34,078 bases of DNA from Methanobrevibacter sp. (GCA_017652345.1 JAGCBE010000471.1:1-34078), one strand, 5' to 3'; positions 8,743-15,850 are shown, numbered from the stretch's first letter. Notes: generated by a model not told the origin, from the letters alone. Program-made: numbers and translations.

Positions 8743-8967
8743 TTATTTGTAATAATATAAAATGTTACGTTCTGTTAGTTTACCATCCTTGTAAAAGTCA
8801 TCTTCTTGAATCCTATCTATTCTCCATTTATTTGTTGAACTTACATAGAATAGTGTATCTATTAATTTTGTGGTCTCTAATACCAAATTGTTTTCGTCTT
8901 TGTGGAGAACCTTAATCCCCATTTGTGCTAGTTTTGTTGTCCAGTCCATTTTTCTGTATAATCTCAT
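8743..8967 (-). CDS. hypothetical protein, 74 residues
   Basis: Starts MRLYRKMDWTTKLAQMGIKV and contains a beta-rich middle (NNLVLETTKLIDTLFYV). It has no UGA codon. The start overlaps the end of the helicase gene by 40 bases, and its stop abuts the ATG of the NinG-like gene, so all three are co-transcribed. Function unknown. Confidence 0.55.
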   Translation of the reverse strand: MRLYRKMDWTTKLAQMGIKVLHKDENNLVLETTKLIDTLFYVSSTNKWRIDRIQEDDFYKDGKLTERNILYYYK

Positions 8968-9737
8968 TTGTTAAAATAAATATCAACACTTCAATTAGCT
9001 CATTCAAAAGTATCTTTATACTGATATAATGTTACTCTTGCTTTTATCTCTTCTCATTCGTTTTCAGGGTCTAAATCTCTATATACTTCAAATACCTGTG
9101 TACTGTTGTCTAATATCTTTTGACTTCATCTTAATCAAACCATTCAAGCTGGCATATATTGTTGCTGAGAATTAAATGGTTTTTTTGCATGATGTATTAA
9201 TATTATACAAATATTAAATTCGTTTTTAATATCTTGTAACTTGCTACTAATTTCCTGTTGTCTTACGTTATCATTTTCATTTCAAGGAATTTTATCTAAG
9301 TTATCTATTACAAATAATCTACATCATTTGTCATAATATTCGTGGATTGTTTTTTCTATTCATCATATTCAACAATCGTCTGGTTTAATTATATACAAGT
9401 TTTCAAAATTGTTCATCTTTTCCATTTCTTGATTAACAATATTTTTTTGATTCAAACTATAATTTCATGTCTGTGCGTCATCTTTACTTACTCATGCTCT
9501 TTTCCTTGCTATTCTTAATTTCATATCAAATTCTGGTAGTTCTAGTGATATATAACATACTTTATTACCTATTTCTGCATTCTTTCTGGATACAAAATAA
9601 GTAAATTCTGTTTTTCCACTACTCATATATCAGAATAGTGTAATTAAATCTCTTTTTCAAGGTCTTCAAAACCTTTTGTTTAAACTTTCAACTCACCAAG
9701 TAAATGGAGACCTGGCTGATTCTAAATAGTCAATCAT
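8928..9737 (-). CDS. DnaB-type replicative helicase (C-terminal domain form)
   Basis: 269 residues, about the size of the RecA-like C-terminal domain of DnaB without the N-terminal primase-binding domain. The start motif SPFTWGVESLNKRFG is typical of DnaB/Twinkle proteins. Walker A is GYMSSGKT (36-43, first Gly from UGA). CYISLELPEF, the Walker B-like RLFVIDNLD and ILIHHAKKP follow. It should unwind DNA at the phage fork as a hexamer. It reads through one late UGA, adding about ten residues. The next gene upstream encodes the likely loader or initiator. Confidence 0.85.
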
Positions 9738-9754
9738 TTGTTTTTTGTGTTAAA

Positions 9755-10627
9755 TTATAAAAGTTTATTTAATGCTCAATATTCCAAAGCCTTTTTCTTT
9801 AACTCAAAGAATTTATCTTTACCTAATTCGTTCTTTAATCATTCATAATCTGTTTTCATTTTGTTTAAAAACAACTGTAAATTGTTTTCATAATCCTCTA
9901 CTTTAATTTTTGGTTTAAATCATTTTACTTCAAACAATCATTCCCAACCATTTTCAATAGATTGTTGTAAAACTGCTATCATTCATTCATCTGTTCAATG
10001 TCATAATGTTTTTAATTTATTTATAACAAGCTGTCTTCATTTATCTGTTAGTTTTTCTAATTTCTTTTTTCTGATATTGTTGTATTCTATCAACCACTCT
10101 ATAACATTTTCTGATAATGTCAACTCACCACTCCAATTTTTCAACGTGTTATTATTTTTACTTTTTAATAAGTTAGTTTTATCGTCCTCGATAGTGTTGT
10201 TAGAATTTCTAGGAACTTTATTTATATTATTATTTATCTTATTATATATTCCATTAAAATTTTTAATGTCTGACGATAAATTTTTTAATGTTGGAGATAA
10301 AGATTTTATAAATCTAATTTTTCATCATCATGATTTTATTTCGTAGTCAACTTCTATTAATTTTTCTTTACATAGTTTTTGAATTGCTTTACTAATTGTG
10401 ACTGTACTTGTGTTAAACAATTCAGCTAATTGTTCATTAGTACAATAAAAATTATTGTTGCCATATAAAAAGAAATTAATAAACCCATACAAACAAGCTT
10501 CTAATATTGTAAATCATTTTGTAAGCATTCACGGATACAATGGAATAAATTTAGGAGTTAATACCAACTTAGCATTATTCTCGTTTATTCTGTTCTGTTG
10601 TTCTATCTCATCAAAGTTTTCATACAT
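9755..10627 (-). CDS. replication initiator / helicase-loader-like protein
   Basis: 290 residues. An N-terminal winged-helix domain (about 30-100) with CTNEQLAELFNTSTVTISKA has a clear recognition helix. A low-complexity Asn-rich linker follows, then a C-terminal domain with MIAVLQQSIENGWEGLFEVK, characteristic of phage replisome organisers related to DnaD or O-type initiators. It probably binds the origin and loads the helicase encoded next. Numerous UGA glycines. Starts at the first of two nearby ATGs. Confidence 0.75.
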
Positions 10628-10639
10628 TTTATAATTTGT

Positions 10640-10771
10640 TTATAAAATAAAAACGTATAGAATTGCAAAACATATCCATAATCCAAAAGCAATTCAAATA
10701 CAAGTATCAACACTTAATCATATTAATTTTCAAATAATCAACACTATAACACATATTAATAATCAAATCAT
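10640..10771 (-). CDS. 43-residue two-span membrane protein
   Basis: Nearly all hydrophobic: two helices (MIGLLICVIVLIIGKLIG and a second one ending AILYVFIL) with five UGA glycines. It is the first coding region after the structured RNA and its terminator-like stem, so its expression requires readthrough. Function unknown. Confidence 0.5.
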
Positions 10772-10813
10772 CTTGATATATTAACAAATAAAAAACAAAA
10801 CACAAAAACAAAA

Positions 10814-10963
10814 AACCTACTAACTGTGTAGGATAGTAGGCTGTTCTCGTCTGATAGTGTTTGCTATCCTACTTCAAACAGCCATCAGTTAATAGGTTCT
10901 TTGCGTTTTACTTTTTACTTATATACATACAATTACAAGTACTACAATTCTTACAAATTGTGT
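10814..10963 (-). ncRNA. structured RNA with crossing helices and terminator-like end
   Basis: On the minus strand, 13-base arms at 10898-10886 and 10826-10814 close the element and include a U-G pair that would be an A-C mismatch on the other strand, so the minus RNA is the folded one. Inside, GGCTGTT (10883-10877) pairs with AACAGCC (10845-10839), and GTAGGATAG (10872-10864) with CTATCCTAC (10836-10828). These two helices cross, giving a pseudoknot or a two-state switch. A U-rich run follows the outer stem. A consensus promoter starts it near 10963. The leader contains AAGTAAAAAGTAAAACGC, complementary to the leaders of several early genes. Regulatory role inferred. Confidence 0.7.
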
Positions 10964-10970
10964 AATTGTA
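10928..10970. promoter_or_regulatory. nested palindromes, candidate operator
   Basis: TACAATTACA (10928-10937) and TGTAATTGTA (10961-10970) form a 10-base inverted repeat, enclosing a second one, CAATT (10945-10949) and AATTG (10956-10960). It covers the start region of the promoter at 10970-10997, where a repressor would block transcription. Confidence 0.5.
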
Positions 10971-10997
10971 TTATATAGATTTTTTTTTAAATTGCAA
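10970..10997 (-). promoter_or_regulatory. sigma70-type promoter for structured RNA
   Basis: Minus strand: TTGCAA (10997-10992), 16-base spacer, TATAAT (10975-10970), the same hexamers and spacing as the promoter at 8183-8210. It overlaps the stop codon of the upstream gene. Confidence 0.8.
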
Positions 10998-11322
10998 TAG
11001 CAAATTTATCTTTTGGTATAAATAATTGCAACTCACCATCAAAATTTAAATAGATTCAAACACTCAAAGCAATGTTTAATCAAATCTCTAATTTGATTTT
11101 GTTTCACTTTTGTTTTACACGTATTAATGATGACGGATTTTTATCACTAATAGATTTTAATACATCAACATTAAATCAATATGCGTTTAATTTTACAAAC
11201 GTATGTTTATAAGGGTCACGCATCACCTCAAACACTCAATCCTTGTATGTTCATGCTTTTTTACATCAATAATCATCACATACAAAAATTGTGTCTCATT
11301 GTGTTTTTACATTTTTTTTCAT
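10987..11322 (-). CDS. hypothetical protein, 111 residues
   Basis: Starts MKKNVKTQGDTIFVCDDYGC and ends with a beta-rich segment (NFDGELQLFIPKDKF). It contains eight UGA glycines, at turns such as NAYGFN and KQKGNK. Its final codons overlap the promoter of the structured RNA. No family recognised. Confidence 0.6.
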
Positions 11323-11333
11323 AATCGTATGTT

Positions 11334-11441
11334 TTAAAAAATAAAATCATAATTTTTTTGATTAGTTTTGCCAGGTACTTTCGTTGTGCAAAATCTAAAT
11401 TTTAATGGTCTGATGCCTTTGTGGTATAACACTCCACTCAT
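11334..11441 (-). CDS. 35-residue basic protein
   Basis: Sequence begins MSGVLYHKGIRPLKFRF and is strongly basic, with Gly only as GGN. It is supported only by an uninterrupted frame filling an otherwise empty gap between packed genes. It could bind nucleic acid. Unrecognised. Confidence 0.35.
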   Translation of the reverse strand: MSGVLYHKGIRPLKFRFCTTKVPGKTNQKNYDFIF

Positions 11442-11466
11442 AACATCAAACCATTTAATTTAAATT

Positions 11467-11694
11467 TTACAATCAGTTATAACTAGGAACTCTTTGTTTT
11501 AGCAATTTTCAAACATAATCTACGTAATTATTCATAGTATTATTAACTTCTAAATAAGTAGTCTCTAACTGTTCAATTCTAGTCTCCATATTCTTTATAA
11601 CTGCTAAAAGCTTTTCTTTCTCATCATCTGTCAATTTTGATGATTCCTTTCATTTGTACAATTTTAATAATTGTAATTTTAATTCGTTAAACAT
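11467..11694 (-). CDS. small coiled-coil protein
   Basis: 75 residues, helical throughout, with heptads across KLTDDEKEKLLAVIKNMETR and a Gln-Leu-Glu segment after it. Three UGA glycines. The leader upstream (11695-11783) carries hairpins and a U-rich tract. No family recognised. Confidence 0.55.
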
Positions 11695-11699
11695 TTTTA

Positions 11700-11783
11700 A
11701 TAGATTAAAAGATAAAAACATGTTACAAACTTTTAATAACCTTATTATTGAGACTTGTAAACGCAAGTCCCAATGTATAAATC
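11700..11783 (-). promoter_or_regulatory. hairpin leader upstream of coiled-coil gene
   Basis: Minus-strand RNA has an 11-base stem (GGACTTG, loop CGTTTA, CAAGTCT, with flanking ATTG/CAAT and one G-U), then a weaker GTTA/TAAC stem, then UUUUUAUCUUUUA shortly before the ATG at 11694. This is the shared leader pattern of the small early genes: hairpins followed by a U-rich tract. Confidence 0.5.
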
Positions 11784-11972
11784 TTATAACCTAGTAGCAT
11801 CCAATATCAAACGTTGTTTTCAATTATAATTGGATACCATACAATCTTGTTTTTCAAGTTCACGTTCAGATGTTACCAGCTCACCGTCATAATCTTTTGT
11901 AAATCATCTAATCAAAACCCAGTCATCATCGTTAAATTCTTTTAAAAGTTTTTTTAAATCTTTTACGGTCAT
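11784..11972 (-). CDS. hypothetical protein, 62 residues
   Basis: Acidic protein beginning MTVKDLKKLLKEFNDDDWV, continuing to LIRGFTKDYDGELV and a C-terminal QRLILDATRL. The first part resembles short modules in many phage proteins with the form VKDLxxxLxxFNDDxxV. Two UGA glycines. The start reads ATGACCG, near the motif seen at other starts. Function unknown. Confidence 0.6.
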
Positions 11973-11978
11973 TTTTCA

Positions 11979-12050
11979 TTATTTACCAAATAAAACAAAA
12001 GATATACAAATAATAGCTCAAATAATAGCTCAAATAGTTCAAAGTCACAT
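11979..12050 (-). CDS. 23-residue membrane peptide
   Basis: MGLGTIGAIIGAIICISFVL plus three more residues, with four UGA glycines that make a clean transmembrane helix with a GAII-GAII repeat encoded by a 12-base tandem duplication. It is too short to be sure, but under table 25 the frame is intact and starts just upstream of the next gene. Confidence 0.4.
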
Positions 12051-12052
12051 TT

Positions 12053-12256
12053 TTATTTTTTTTGTTTACAAAGTAAAATTTTTTCCATCTCAACCAAAGC
12101 ATCAAAATCTGGATTGTGTACAATTTCAGTAATTGCGTAATCTAATTGTGATATAATTTTTTCTAATTCTTTTTTTGTATAATTTTTATTTCCTTTGTTG
12201 TGATTATACATAAACACAATAGACCACATATAGTGGATTTTATCAGTAATTTTCAT
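12053..12256 (-). CDS. hypothetical protein, 67 residues
   Basis: Starts MKITDKIHYMWSIVFMYNHN and has a helical C-terminal half (KKELEKIISQLDYAITEIV). It has no UGA codon. It is closely packed between neighbours in the early operon. No recognised family. Confidence 0.55.
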   Translation of the reverse strand: MKITDKIHYMWSIVFMYNHNKGNKNYTKKELEKIISQLDYAITEIVHNPDFDALVEMEKILLCKQKK

Positions 12257-12258
12257 GA

Positions 12259-12486
12259 TTAATGTTTACTAACTAAAACACCAAATTCTACTCAATTTAC
12301 TACAGATGCAAAATCTAGTTTAATACTAATAAAACTAGTCTCACAATCTCAAACTACTAAATAATAAGTAGTGTAATACTGGTATAAATACCAATCATCT
12401 CAAAACATAGTTTTCAACTGATTAAATTGTTTTTCATAATGTTCTTTAATCCAGTCTTTACTAATAATTAGTCAAGGTTTTTCCAT
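12259..12486 (-). CDS. hypothetical protein, 75 residues
   Basis: Starts MEKPGLIISKDWIKEHYEKQ, with aromatic-rich DDWYLYQYYTTYYLVVGD and a beta-like C-terminus. Four UGA glycines. Its leader (12487-12575) carries a strong stem. Function unknown. Confidence 0.55.
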
Positions 12487-12499
12487 CTTGTAATTGTAT

Positions 12500-12562
12500 A
12501 AAAATATAAAAATTCAACTAGATGTTGATTTTACTAGGTTACCATAATAGCAACCTAGTAAT
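12500..12562 (-). promoter_or_regulatory. hairpin leader upstream of 75-residue protein
   Basis: A TACTAGGTT/AACCTAGTA stem of at least nine pairs (12532-12540 with 12552-12560) is followed, in the minus-strand RNA, by a TCAAC/GTTGA hairpin and an AUUUUUAUAUUUUU tract before the ATG at 12486. Same layout as the other early leaders. Confidence 0.55.
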
Positions 12563-12575
12563 TATCAAAATCCAA

Positions 12576-12896
12576 TTAATCATCAAATTCTAATCACCTA
12601 CTTGCTATGTAATAATCTGCAGATTCTCAAAAGTCTACACAATCTCACATGCAAGCTTGCTTTTTTTGTGTGTGTTCCCAATATTCACAAACTGCACAAT
12701 ATACTTCGTCTTTGTTTACAAAATTAAAAGAATCCATATAATCTAGGTATTGTTTATAGTCCACATCTACTAATTTTTTTTCAATTCTATTTCTATCGTC
12801 TTCAGTACTATAAACTAAAAAGTCATTTATTGAGTAAAATTCACCATCCTCATTTAGGATATCCAGCAACAATTCACCTTGTGTTTTTAATTCCAT
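12576..12896 (-). CDS. zinc-ribbon-like protein, 106 residues
   Basis: Acidic N-terminal part (ELLLDILNEDGEFYSIND), then a Cys set CAVCEYWEHTQKKQACMGDC (CxxC, then CxxxC after eleven residues), which could bind zinc. A UGA directly after ACM is read as Gly, carrying the protein on for 24 residues to TAA. Possibly a small DNA- or RNA-binding regulator. Confidence 0.6.
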
Positions 12897-12897
12897 T

Positions 12898-13068
12898 TTA
12901 ATTTAATTCTAGAAATAAAATCAAATCTAATCAGCTTTTAAAATTCTTGGATTCTAATTCGTCCAAAAATTCATCTAAATTTTCACCAACTTCGTACAAT
13001 AGACGTCACCAACATCCTTGACTTCTTGCTAGACTTTGTAACAAGTCCAAAATTTCGTTTTTTTTCAT
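12898..13068 (-). CDS. hypothetical 56-residue protein
   Basis: Contains LLQSLARSQGCWGRLLYEV, the signature of a widespread family of small phage and plasmid proteins of the form LAxSQGxxGRLL with unknown function. An acidic helix follows. The stop overlaps the start region of the next gene (TAAAATG). The Gly of CWGR is UGA, matching the invariant Gly of the family, another support for table 25. Confidence 0.6.
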
Positions 13069-13078
13069 CTTGTAATAT

Positions 13079-13145
13079 GTAAAAAGTAAAAAGCTATTGA
13101 CTGGATTTCCACCAGTTCAACAACATAGAGGTGGATTTTATCCAC
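13079..13145 (-). promoter_or_regulatory. three-way-junction leader with U-rich tract
   Basis: Minus-strand RNA: outer stem CTATTG/CAATAG encloses an AGGTGGAT/ATCCACCT hairpin with a three-base loop and an ACTGG/CCAGT hairpin, followed at once by GCUUUUUACUUUUUAC and the ATG at 13068. The first hairpin includes the stop codon of the upstream gene. It looks like an in-line terminator or attenuator. Confidence 0.55.
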
Positions 13146-13278
13146 CTACAATAGTAATAATCAAAATCAAATAAATACACACCATACATAATCCAGCAAT
13201 CCATTTTATAAATACGTTTTTTTCTTGCACTAATACTATAAATACCAATGGTATTGACACTAATAATAAATAAATCAT
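13138..13278 (-). CDS. 46-residue two-span membrane protein
   Basis: Two hydrophobic helices (residues 2-18 and 26-45) separated by a short charged loop QEKNVFIKW. Gly codons are GGN only. The stop codon lies inside the hairpin of the next leader. Function unknown. Confidence 0.5.
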   Translation of the reverse strand: MIYLLLVSIPLVFIVLVQEKNVFIKWIAGLCMVCIYLILIITIVGG

Positions 13279-13287
13279 GATAGTAAA

Positions 13288-13461
13288 TTAATATCTAAAA
13301 TACGCATCAACTAAACTATCCACATCCTCAAATTCATAATCACATACTGAATCCAAAAAATCATTTTCATCACAAATTAAATCATTATCACTAATGTCCA
13401 GTAAAAATTCAAAATCGTTTTCATTGCAACTTGCAATAAATTCATTAATTTTTTTGTCCAT
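13288..13461 (-). CDS. highly acidic small protein
   Basis: 57 residues with 18 Asp/Glu against three Lys/Arg, no glycine at all and so no UGA. Examples are FEFLLDISDNDLICDENDFL and YEFEDVDSL. The composition resembles phage DNA-mimic proteins that block restriction or other DNA-binding enzymes, but also other acidic proteins. No homologue is recognised. Confidence 0.55.
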   Translation of the reverse strand: MDKKINEFIASCNENDFEFLLDISDNDLICDENDFLDSVCDYEFEDVDSLVDAYFRY

Positions 13462-13471
13462 CTTTATAAGT

Positions 13472-13545
13472 ATAAAAAGTAAAAACGATGAATCCTAGTA
13501 TTTACCTAGATTTTCACCATGTTAGCAGGATTTTACCTGCTAAAG
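13472..13545 (-). promoter_or_regulatory. hairpin leader upstream of acidic protein
   Basis: Minus-strand RNA: TTAGCAGG/CCTGCTAA stem (eight pairs, six-base loop), then a CTAG/CTAG hairpin, then CGUUUUUACUUUUUAUAC before the ATG at 13461. Confidence 0.5.
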
Positions 13546-13553
13546 TATAAGGT

Positions 13554-13865
13554 TTAAACGTTGAAAGTTTTTTCTCAATTTCGTTTTTCATCTCAAATAT
13601 ACCATTGCCAGTCTTTTTGATAAATTCAAACATTAATTCAAAACGCGTACAAAATTCAATTCAAGCGTTCTTTTGTTGTGTTCGATTGTCGTCAAGCGTC
13701 TCTAATTGTCAATTTTCAATTTTTTTGGTCGTAGTCTCAAATTAAATTGTTGTGTAAATAGTAATACATGTGACCATTTACACCATAATCAACACAAACG
13801 TTTGATTTTGTCATTGCTTTCATGTTAGCAAAAGCTCTTGTTGTTTCGATTGTGATTTTTCTCAT
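13554..13865 (-). CDS. conserved small phage protein, function unknown
   Basis: 103 residues, MRKITIETTRAFANMKAMTK followed by VDYGVNGHMYYYLHNNLIG and LTIRDAGRQSNTTKERLNGI. This layout matches a very common phage protein with the form N-aliphatic strand, YLHGN.I, L.AGW.T.TT.ERLN, found across unrelated phages, so it is a real gene. Under the standard code it is broken by many UGA, here read as Gly at family glycine positions (LIGD, DAGR). Function unknown. Confidence 0.7.
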
Positions 13866-13976
13866 TTTGATATAGTAAAAAGTAAAATCGCTTTTTTGCA
13901 GGTATCACCTGTAAAAAAACATAATCATGTGGTATGTATTGCAAGGCTGCAGGTAAAAAGTATAATTTTAATAATT
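13866..13976 (-). promoter_or_regulatory. leader with hairpin and inverted-repeat arm
   Basis: Non-coding. It contains AGTAAAAAGTAAAATCG on the plus strand (a CGAUUUUACUUUUUACU tract in the minus RNA), an ACAGGT/ACCTGC hairpin flanked by T6 and A6, and a 24-base segment (13927-13950) that returns inverted at 14313-14336 with 21 matches, flanking the gene between them. Confidence 0.5.
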
Positions 13977-14288
13977 CTACATGAAATCGCAGTTTTCAAC
14001 TTGACTTTTTACAAGTATAGATTCTTGATTAAACGCAGTTTTTAGAGTTTTTACAAATTCCACTACTGGACTAAATTCACATTGTAATAATTCAATTTTT
14101 AGTGTCTTTTCCACTACAATATCTCAATTATCATGAGTGTAAACACCATCACATTCGTATATTGTAGCACCTCCAAACAATTTACAAGCTAAATTTTTAG
14201 CTACTTTGCTAGCTTCTAAAGTATTAATTTCCTGTTTTTTTGTGTCCTTGTCATTCAATCAGACGTAAATGTAATAATTTTTTTTCAT
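13977..14288 (-). CDS. DUF3574-like small protein, first gene of early operon
   Basis: 103 residues: MKKNYYIYVGLNDKDTKKQE, then FGGATIYECDGVYTHDNGD and a C-terminal domain rich in Val and Lys. The layout (strand, GLNDKD, GATI..A.G.Y..DG) is that of a small phage protein family resembling DUF3574. Two UGA glycines. It is the promoter-proximal gene of the leftward operon. Role unknown. Phages often place host-takeover proteins here. Confidence 0.65.
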
Positions 14289-14406
14289 TGTTGTATGTAT
14301 AAAAAGTAAAAAGCAACCTTGCTATATATACCACATAATATTGAAATGTTAATGACCTTGTTATAATCCTGCAATGTTTTTTGCACCATCACATGATAAC
14401 GCCATC
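14289..14406 (-). promoter_or_regulatory. long 5' leader of the early operon
   Basis: About 110 untranslated bases between the promoter at 14407-14434 and the first ATG. It holds the inverted-repeat arm 14313-14336 and a GCUUUUUACUUUUUAU tract 11 bases before the ATG. Confidence 0.55.
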
Positions 14407-14434
14407 AGTATAATCAAAAAAAAATAAAAATCAA
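14407..14434 (-). promoter_or_regulatory. leftward early promoter
   Basis: Minus strand: TTGATT (14434-14429), 16-base spacer, TATACT (14412-14407). It has the spacing used throughout this phage and sits at the head of the leftward operon. Confidence 0.65.
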
Positions 14435-14816
14435 TAGAAGAATCAATAAAAAAAATTGAAAAGAAAAAAGAATACGAAACATCAGTCAACGATTAGTAAA
14501 AATACAGTCAAAAAAATAGATGAAACAACAAAAAAATAATCAAAAAACAAAAAAAGTAAAAAAAATCCATCAAAAAAAAATATAAAAAAATCCAAAAAAA
14601 ATAAAAAACAATATAAACACATCACACAAAGTATAAAAACACCATAAACATTATATATAAACACACCATATAAACTGCACCACAAAAAACCAATACAAAT
14701 CACACCAAAATAAAAATCGCACACAAAAAAATAAAAACACTATCATTATACATTATACAACATACTATTAATTATATACACTACACATACTACATACTTA
14801 TACAATCATATACATA

Positions 14817-14869
14817 TATTTACTAGTCATAGAGAAAAATATATATTATTTACTAGTCCTAGAGAAAAA
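14817..14869. repeat. two direct repeats of 23 bases
   Basis: TATTTACTAGTC followed by A or C and TAGAGAAAAA occurs at 14817-14839 and 14847-14869, with one difference, 30 bases apart (three helical turns). The palindrome ACTAGT is in each copy. Candidate initiator or regulator sites. Confidence 0.55.
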
Positions 14870-15026
14870 GAGAAAGAGAAAAAATACAAACCAAAGCACT
14901 AGAAACATCAGGTCAGAACTACAAAGAACTACAAAGAATTCCAAAAAATAAAAAAAATAAAATACAAAAAAGTCAGGAGATAAAATCTCCAAAGTAGAAA
15001 AAAGGGGGGCATATATAGAAAAAATA

Positions 15027-15149
15027 ATGGAGTACACGGGGGCAGGGGGAAAGTCCAATGCGCGTGCGGGTTTGTTTAAAAAAATCACGGGTACTATATT
15101 TTATATTTTTTGTACTATATTATATATTTTTTTATATATTTTTTCATAA
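15027..15149 (+). CDS. possible 40-residue basic/hydrophobic peptide
   Basis: A short frame starting MEYTGAGGKSNARAGLFKKI and ending in a hydrophobic tail. Its first 22 codons coincide with the GC-rich G-run island in otherwise AT-rich DNA, and all Gly are GGN. It could be a real small gene of foreign origin, or the G-runs may be selected for structure. Weak. Confidence 0.25.
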   Translation: MEYTGAGGKSNARAGLFKKITGTIFYIFCTILYIFLYIFS

Positions 15150-15174
15150 ATTAGTAATAAATTTAAAAAAAGAC

Positions 15175-15202
15175 TTGAATTTTTTTTTACAATAAATATA
15201 TT
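15175..15202 (+). promoter_or_regulatory. rightward promoter
   Basis: TTGAAT (15175-15180), 16-base spacer, TATATT (15197-15202), preceded by AGAC as at the promoter at 15851. It drives the rightward genes from 15247. Confidence 0.65.
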
Positions 15203-15246
15203 GAAGTTGCAATAAGTTGTATTTTTATATAGTAATACCAGTTAGT

Positions 15247-15621
15247 ATGTACTTTGATACAAAGAAATGAATACTAGAATATTTAGGTAAAAAAGGTAAG
15301 AATGTGAGGTGACTTGAAAGGCTAATAAGGCTAGGTGTGGTGCTGGAAAAAGACTGAAGATATATCACTAGAAATGATGCTGAAAGGAGGGCTGTATTAA
15401 AGGTCAAGGATAGGATAGAGGAACTGGAGGCAGAGAACAGTAGGTTGCAAAAAGTTGCAGAAAACGAAATAAATGCTAATTACTACCAAGATTTATATAA
15501 TAAAGAATGTGAAGATAAAGAAGCTATTATTAAGAAGTGTTATGACTTTATGAAGAATAGGGGTATGAAAATTAATTGGGATGAGTATTATGATTGGGTA
15601 ACATGAAATTTAGATGATTAA
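15247..15621 (+). CDS. DNA-binding-like protein with coiled coil
   Basis: 124 residues. The N-terminal third (KGILEYLGKKGKNVRGLERL, then RLGVVLEKDGRYITR) looks like a winged-helix DNA-binding domain. A coiled coil (RIEELEAENSRLQKVAENEI) follows, then an aromatic C-terminus. First gene of the rightward unit. It may regulate the late genes or mark DNA for packaging. Four UGA glycines. Confidence 0.6.
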
Positions 15622-15631
15622 TAAAATAACA

Positions 15632-15826
15632 ATGGCTAAAGGAAAACAATGACCAAAGGTATTAGACACATTTAGTGAGAGTTCAGGAAGTTATGCGAGG
15701 GATGTAGAACACAACATCAATGCATGGTGTAGTATATGGGAAGATAGTGCAAAGGCAAAGGCATATAGAGCGCAATGGAATGAAATTTATAAGATGTTAG
15801 CCACAGGGGGAGGGGAGTCTAAGTAA
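15632..15826 (+). CDS. hypothetical 64-residue protein
   Basis: Starts MAKGKQGPKVLDTFSESSGS and contains a Trp-rich helical part (NAWCSIWEDSAKAKAYRAQW), ending TGGGESK. Its stop lies within the following terminator stem. One UGA and several GGN glycines, including GGG. Function unknown. Confidence 0.55.
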
Positions 15827-15841
15827 AGGGACTCCTTTTTT
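15812..15841 (+). terminator. intrinsic terminator
   Basis: GGAGTC (15814-15819) pairs with GACTCC (15830-15835), followed by six T. It overlaps the end of the preceding gene and separates it from the terminase promoter. Confidence 0.8.
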
Positions 15842-15850
15842 AAATTAGAC

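Larger units (their letters stand above)
14440..15174. other. A-rich divergent control region, candidate origin
   Basis: No convincing gene over about 730 bases between divergent transcription units. The plus strand is dominated by A-runs with few C and G, then becomes purine-rich, and ends in a short island of G-runs (15003-15060) followed by very AT-rich DNA with repeated TATATT. Tandem near-repeats at 14817-14869 and a doubled GAACTACAAA near 14916 could bind an initiator. Marked strand asymmetry and unwinding-prone DNA fit a replication origin, but no known origin motif is present. Confidence 0.45.

Noticed and set aside
10801..14406. CRISPR-like array of repeats in the early region
   Set aside because: The repeated hairpin leaders are dissimilar in sequence, irregularly spaced and separated by genes. 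There are no regular repeats or spacers.
14521..14585. Short lysine-rich plus-strand frame
   Set aside because: 21 codons of A-rich DNA giving mainly Lys, Gln and Asn, expected by composition alone.
14482..15088. Two minus-strand open frames of 80 codons
   Set aside because: They encode runs of Phe, Leu and Cys from A-rich plus-strand DNA, start at poor or non-ATG codons, and resemble no protein. Judged low-complexity artefacts.
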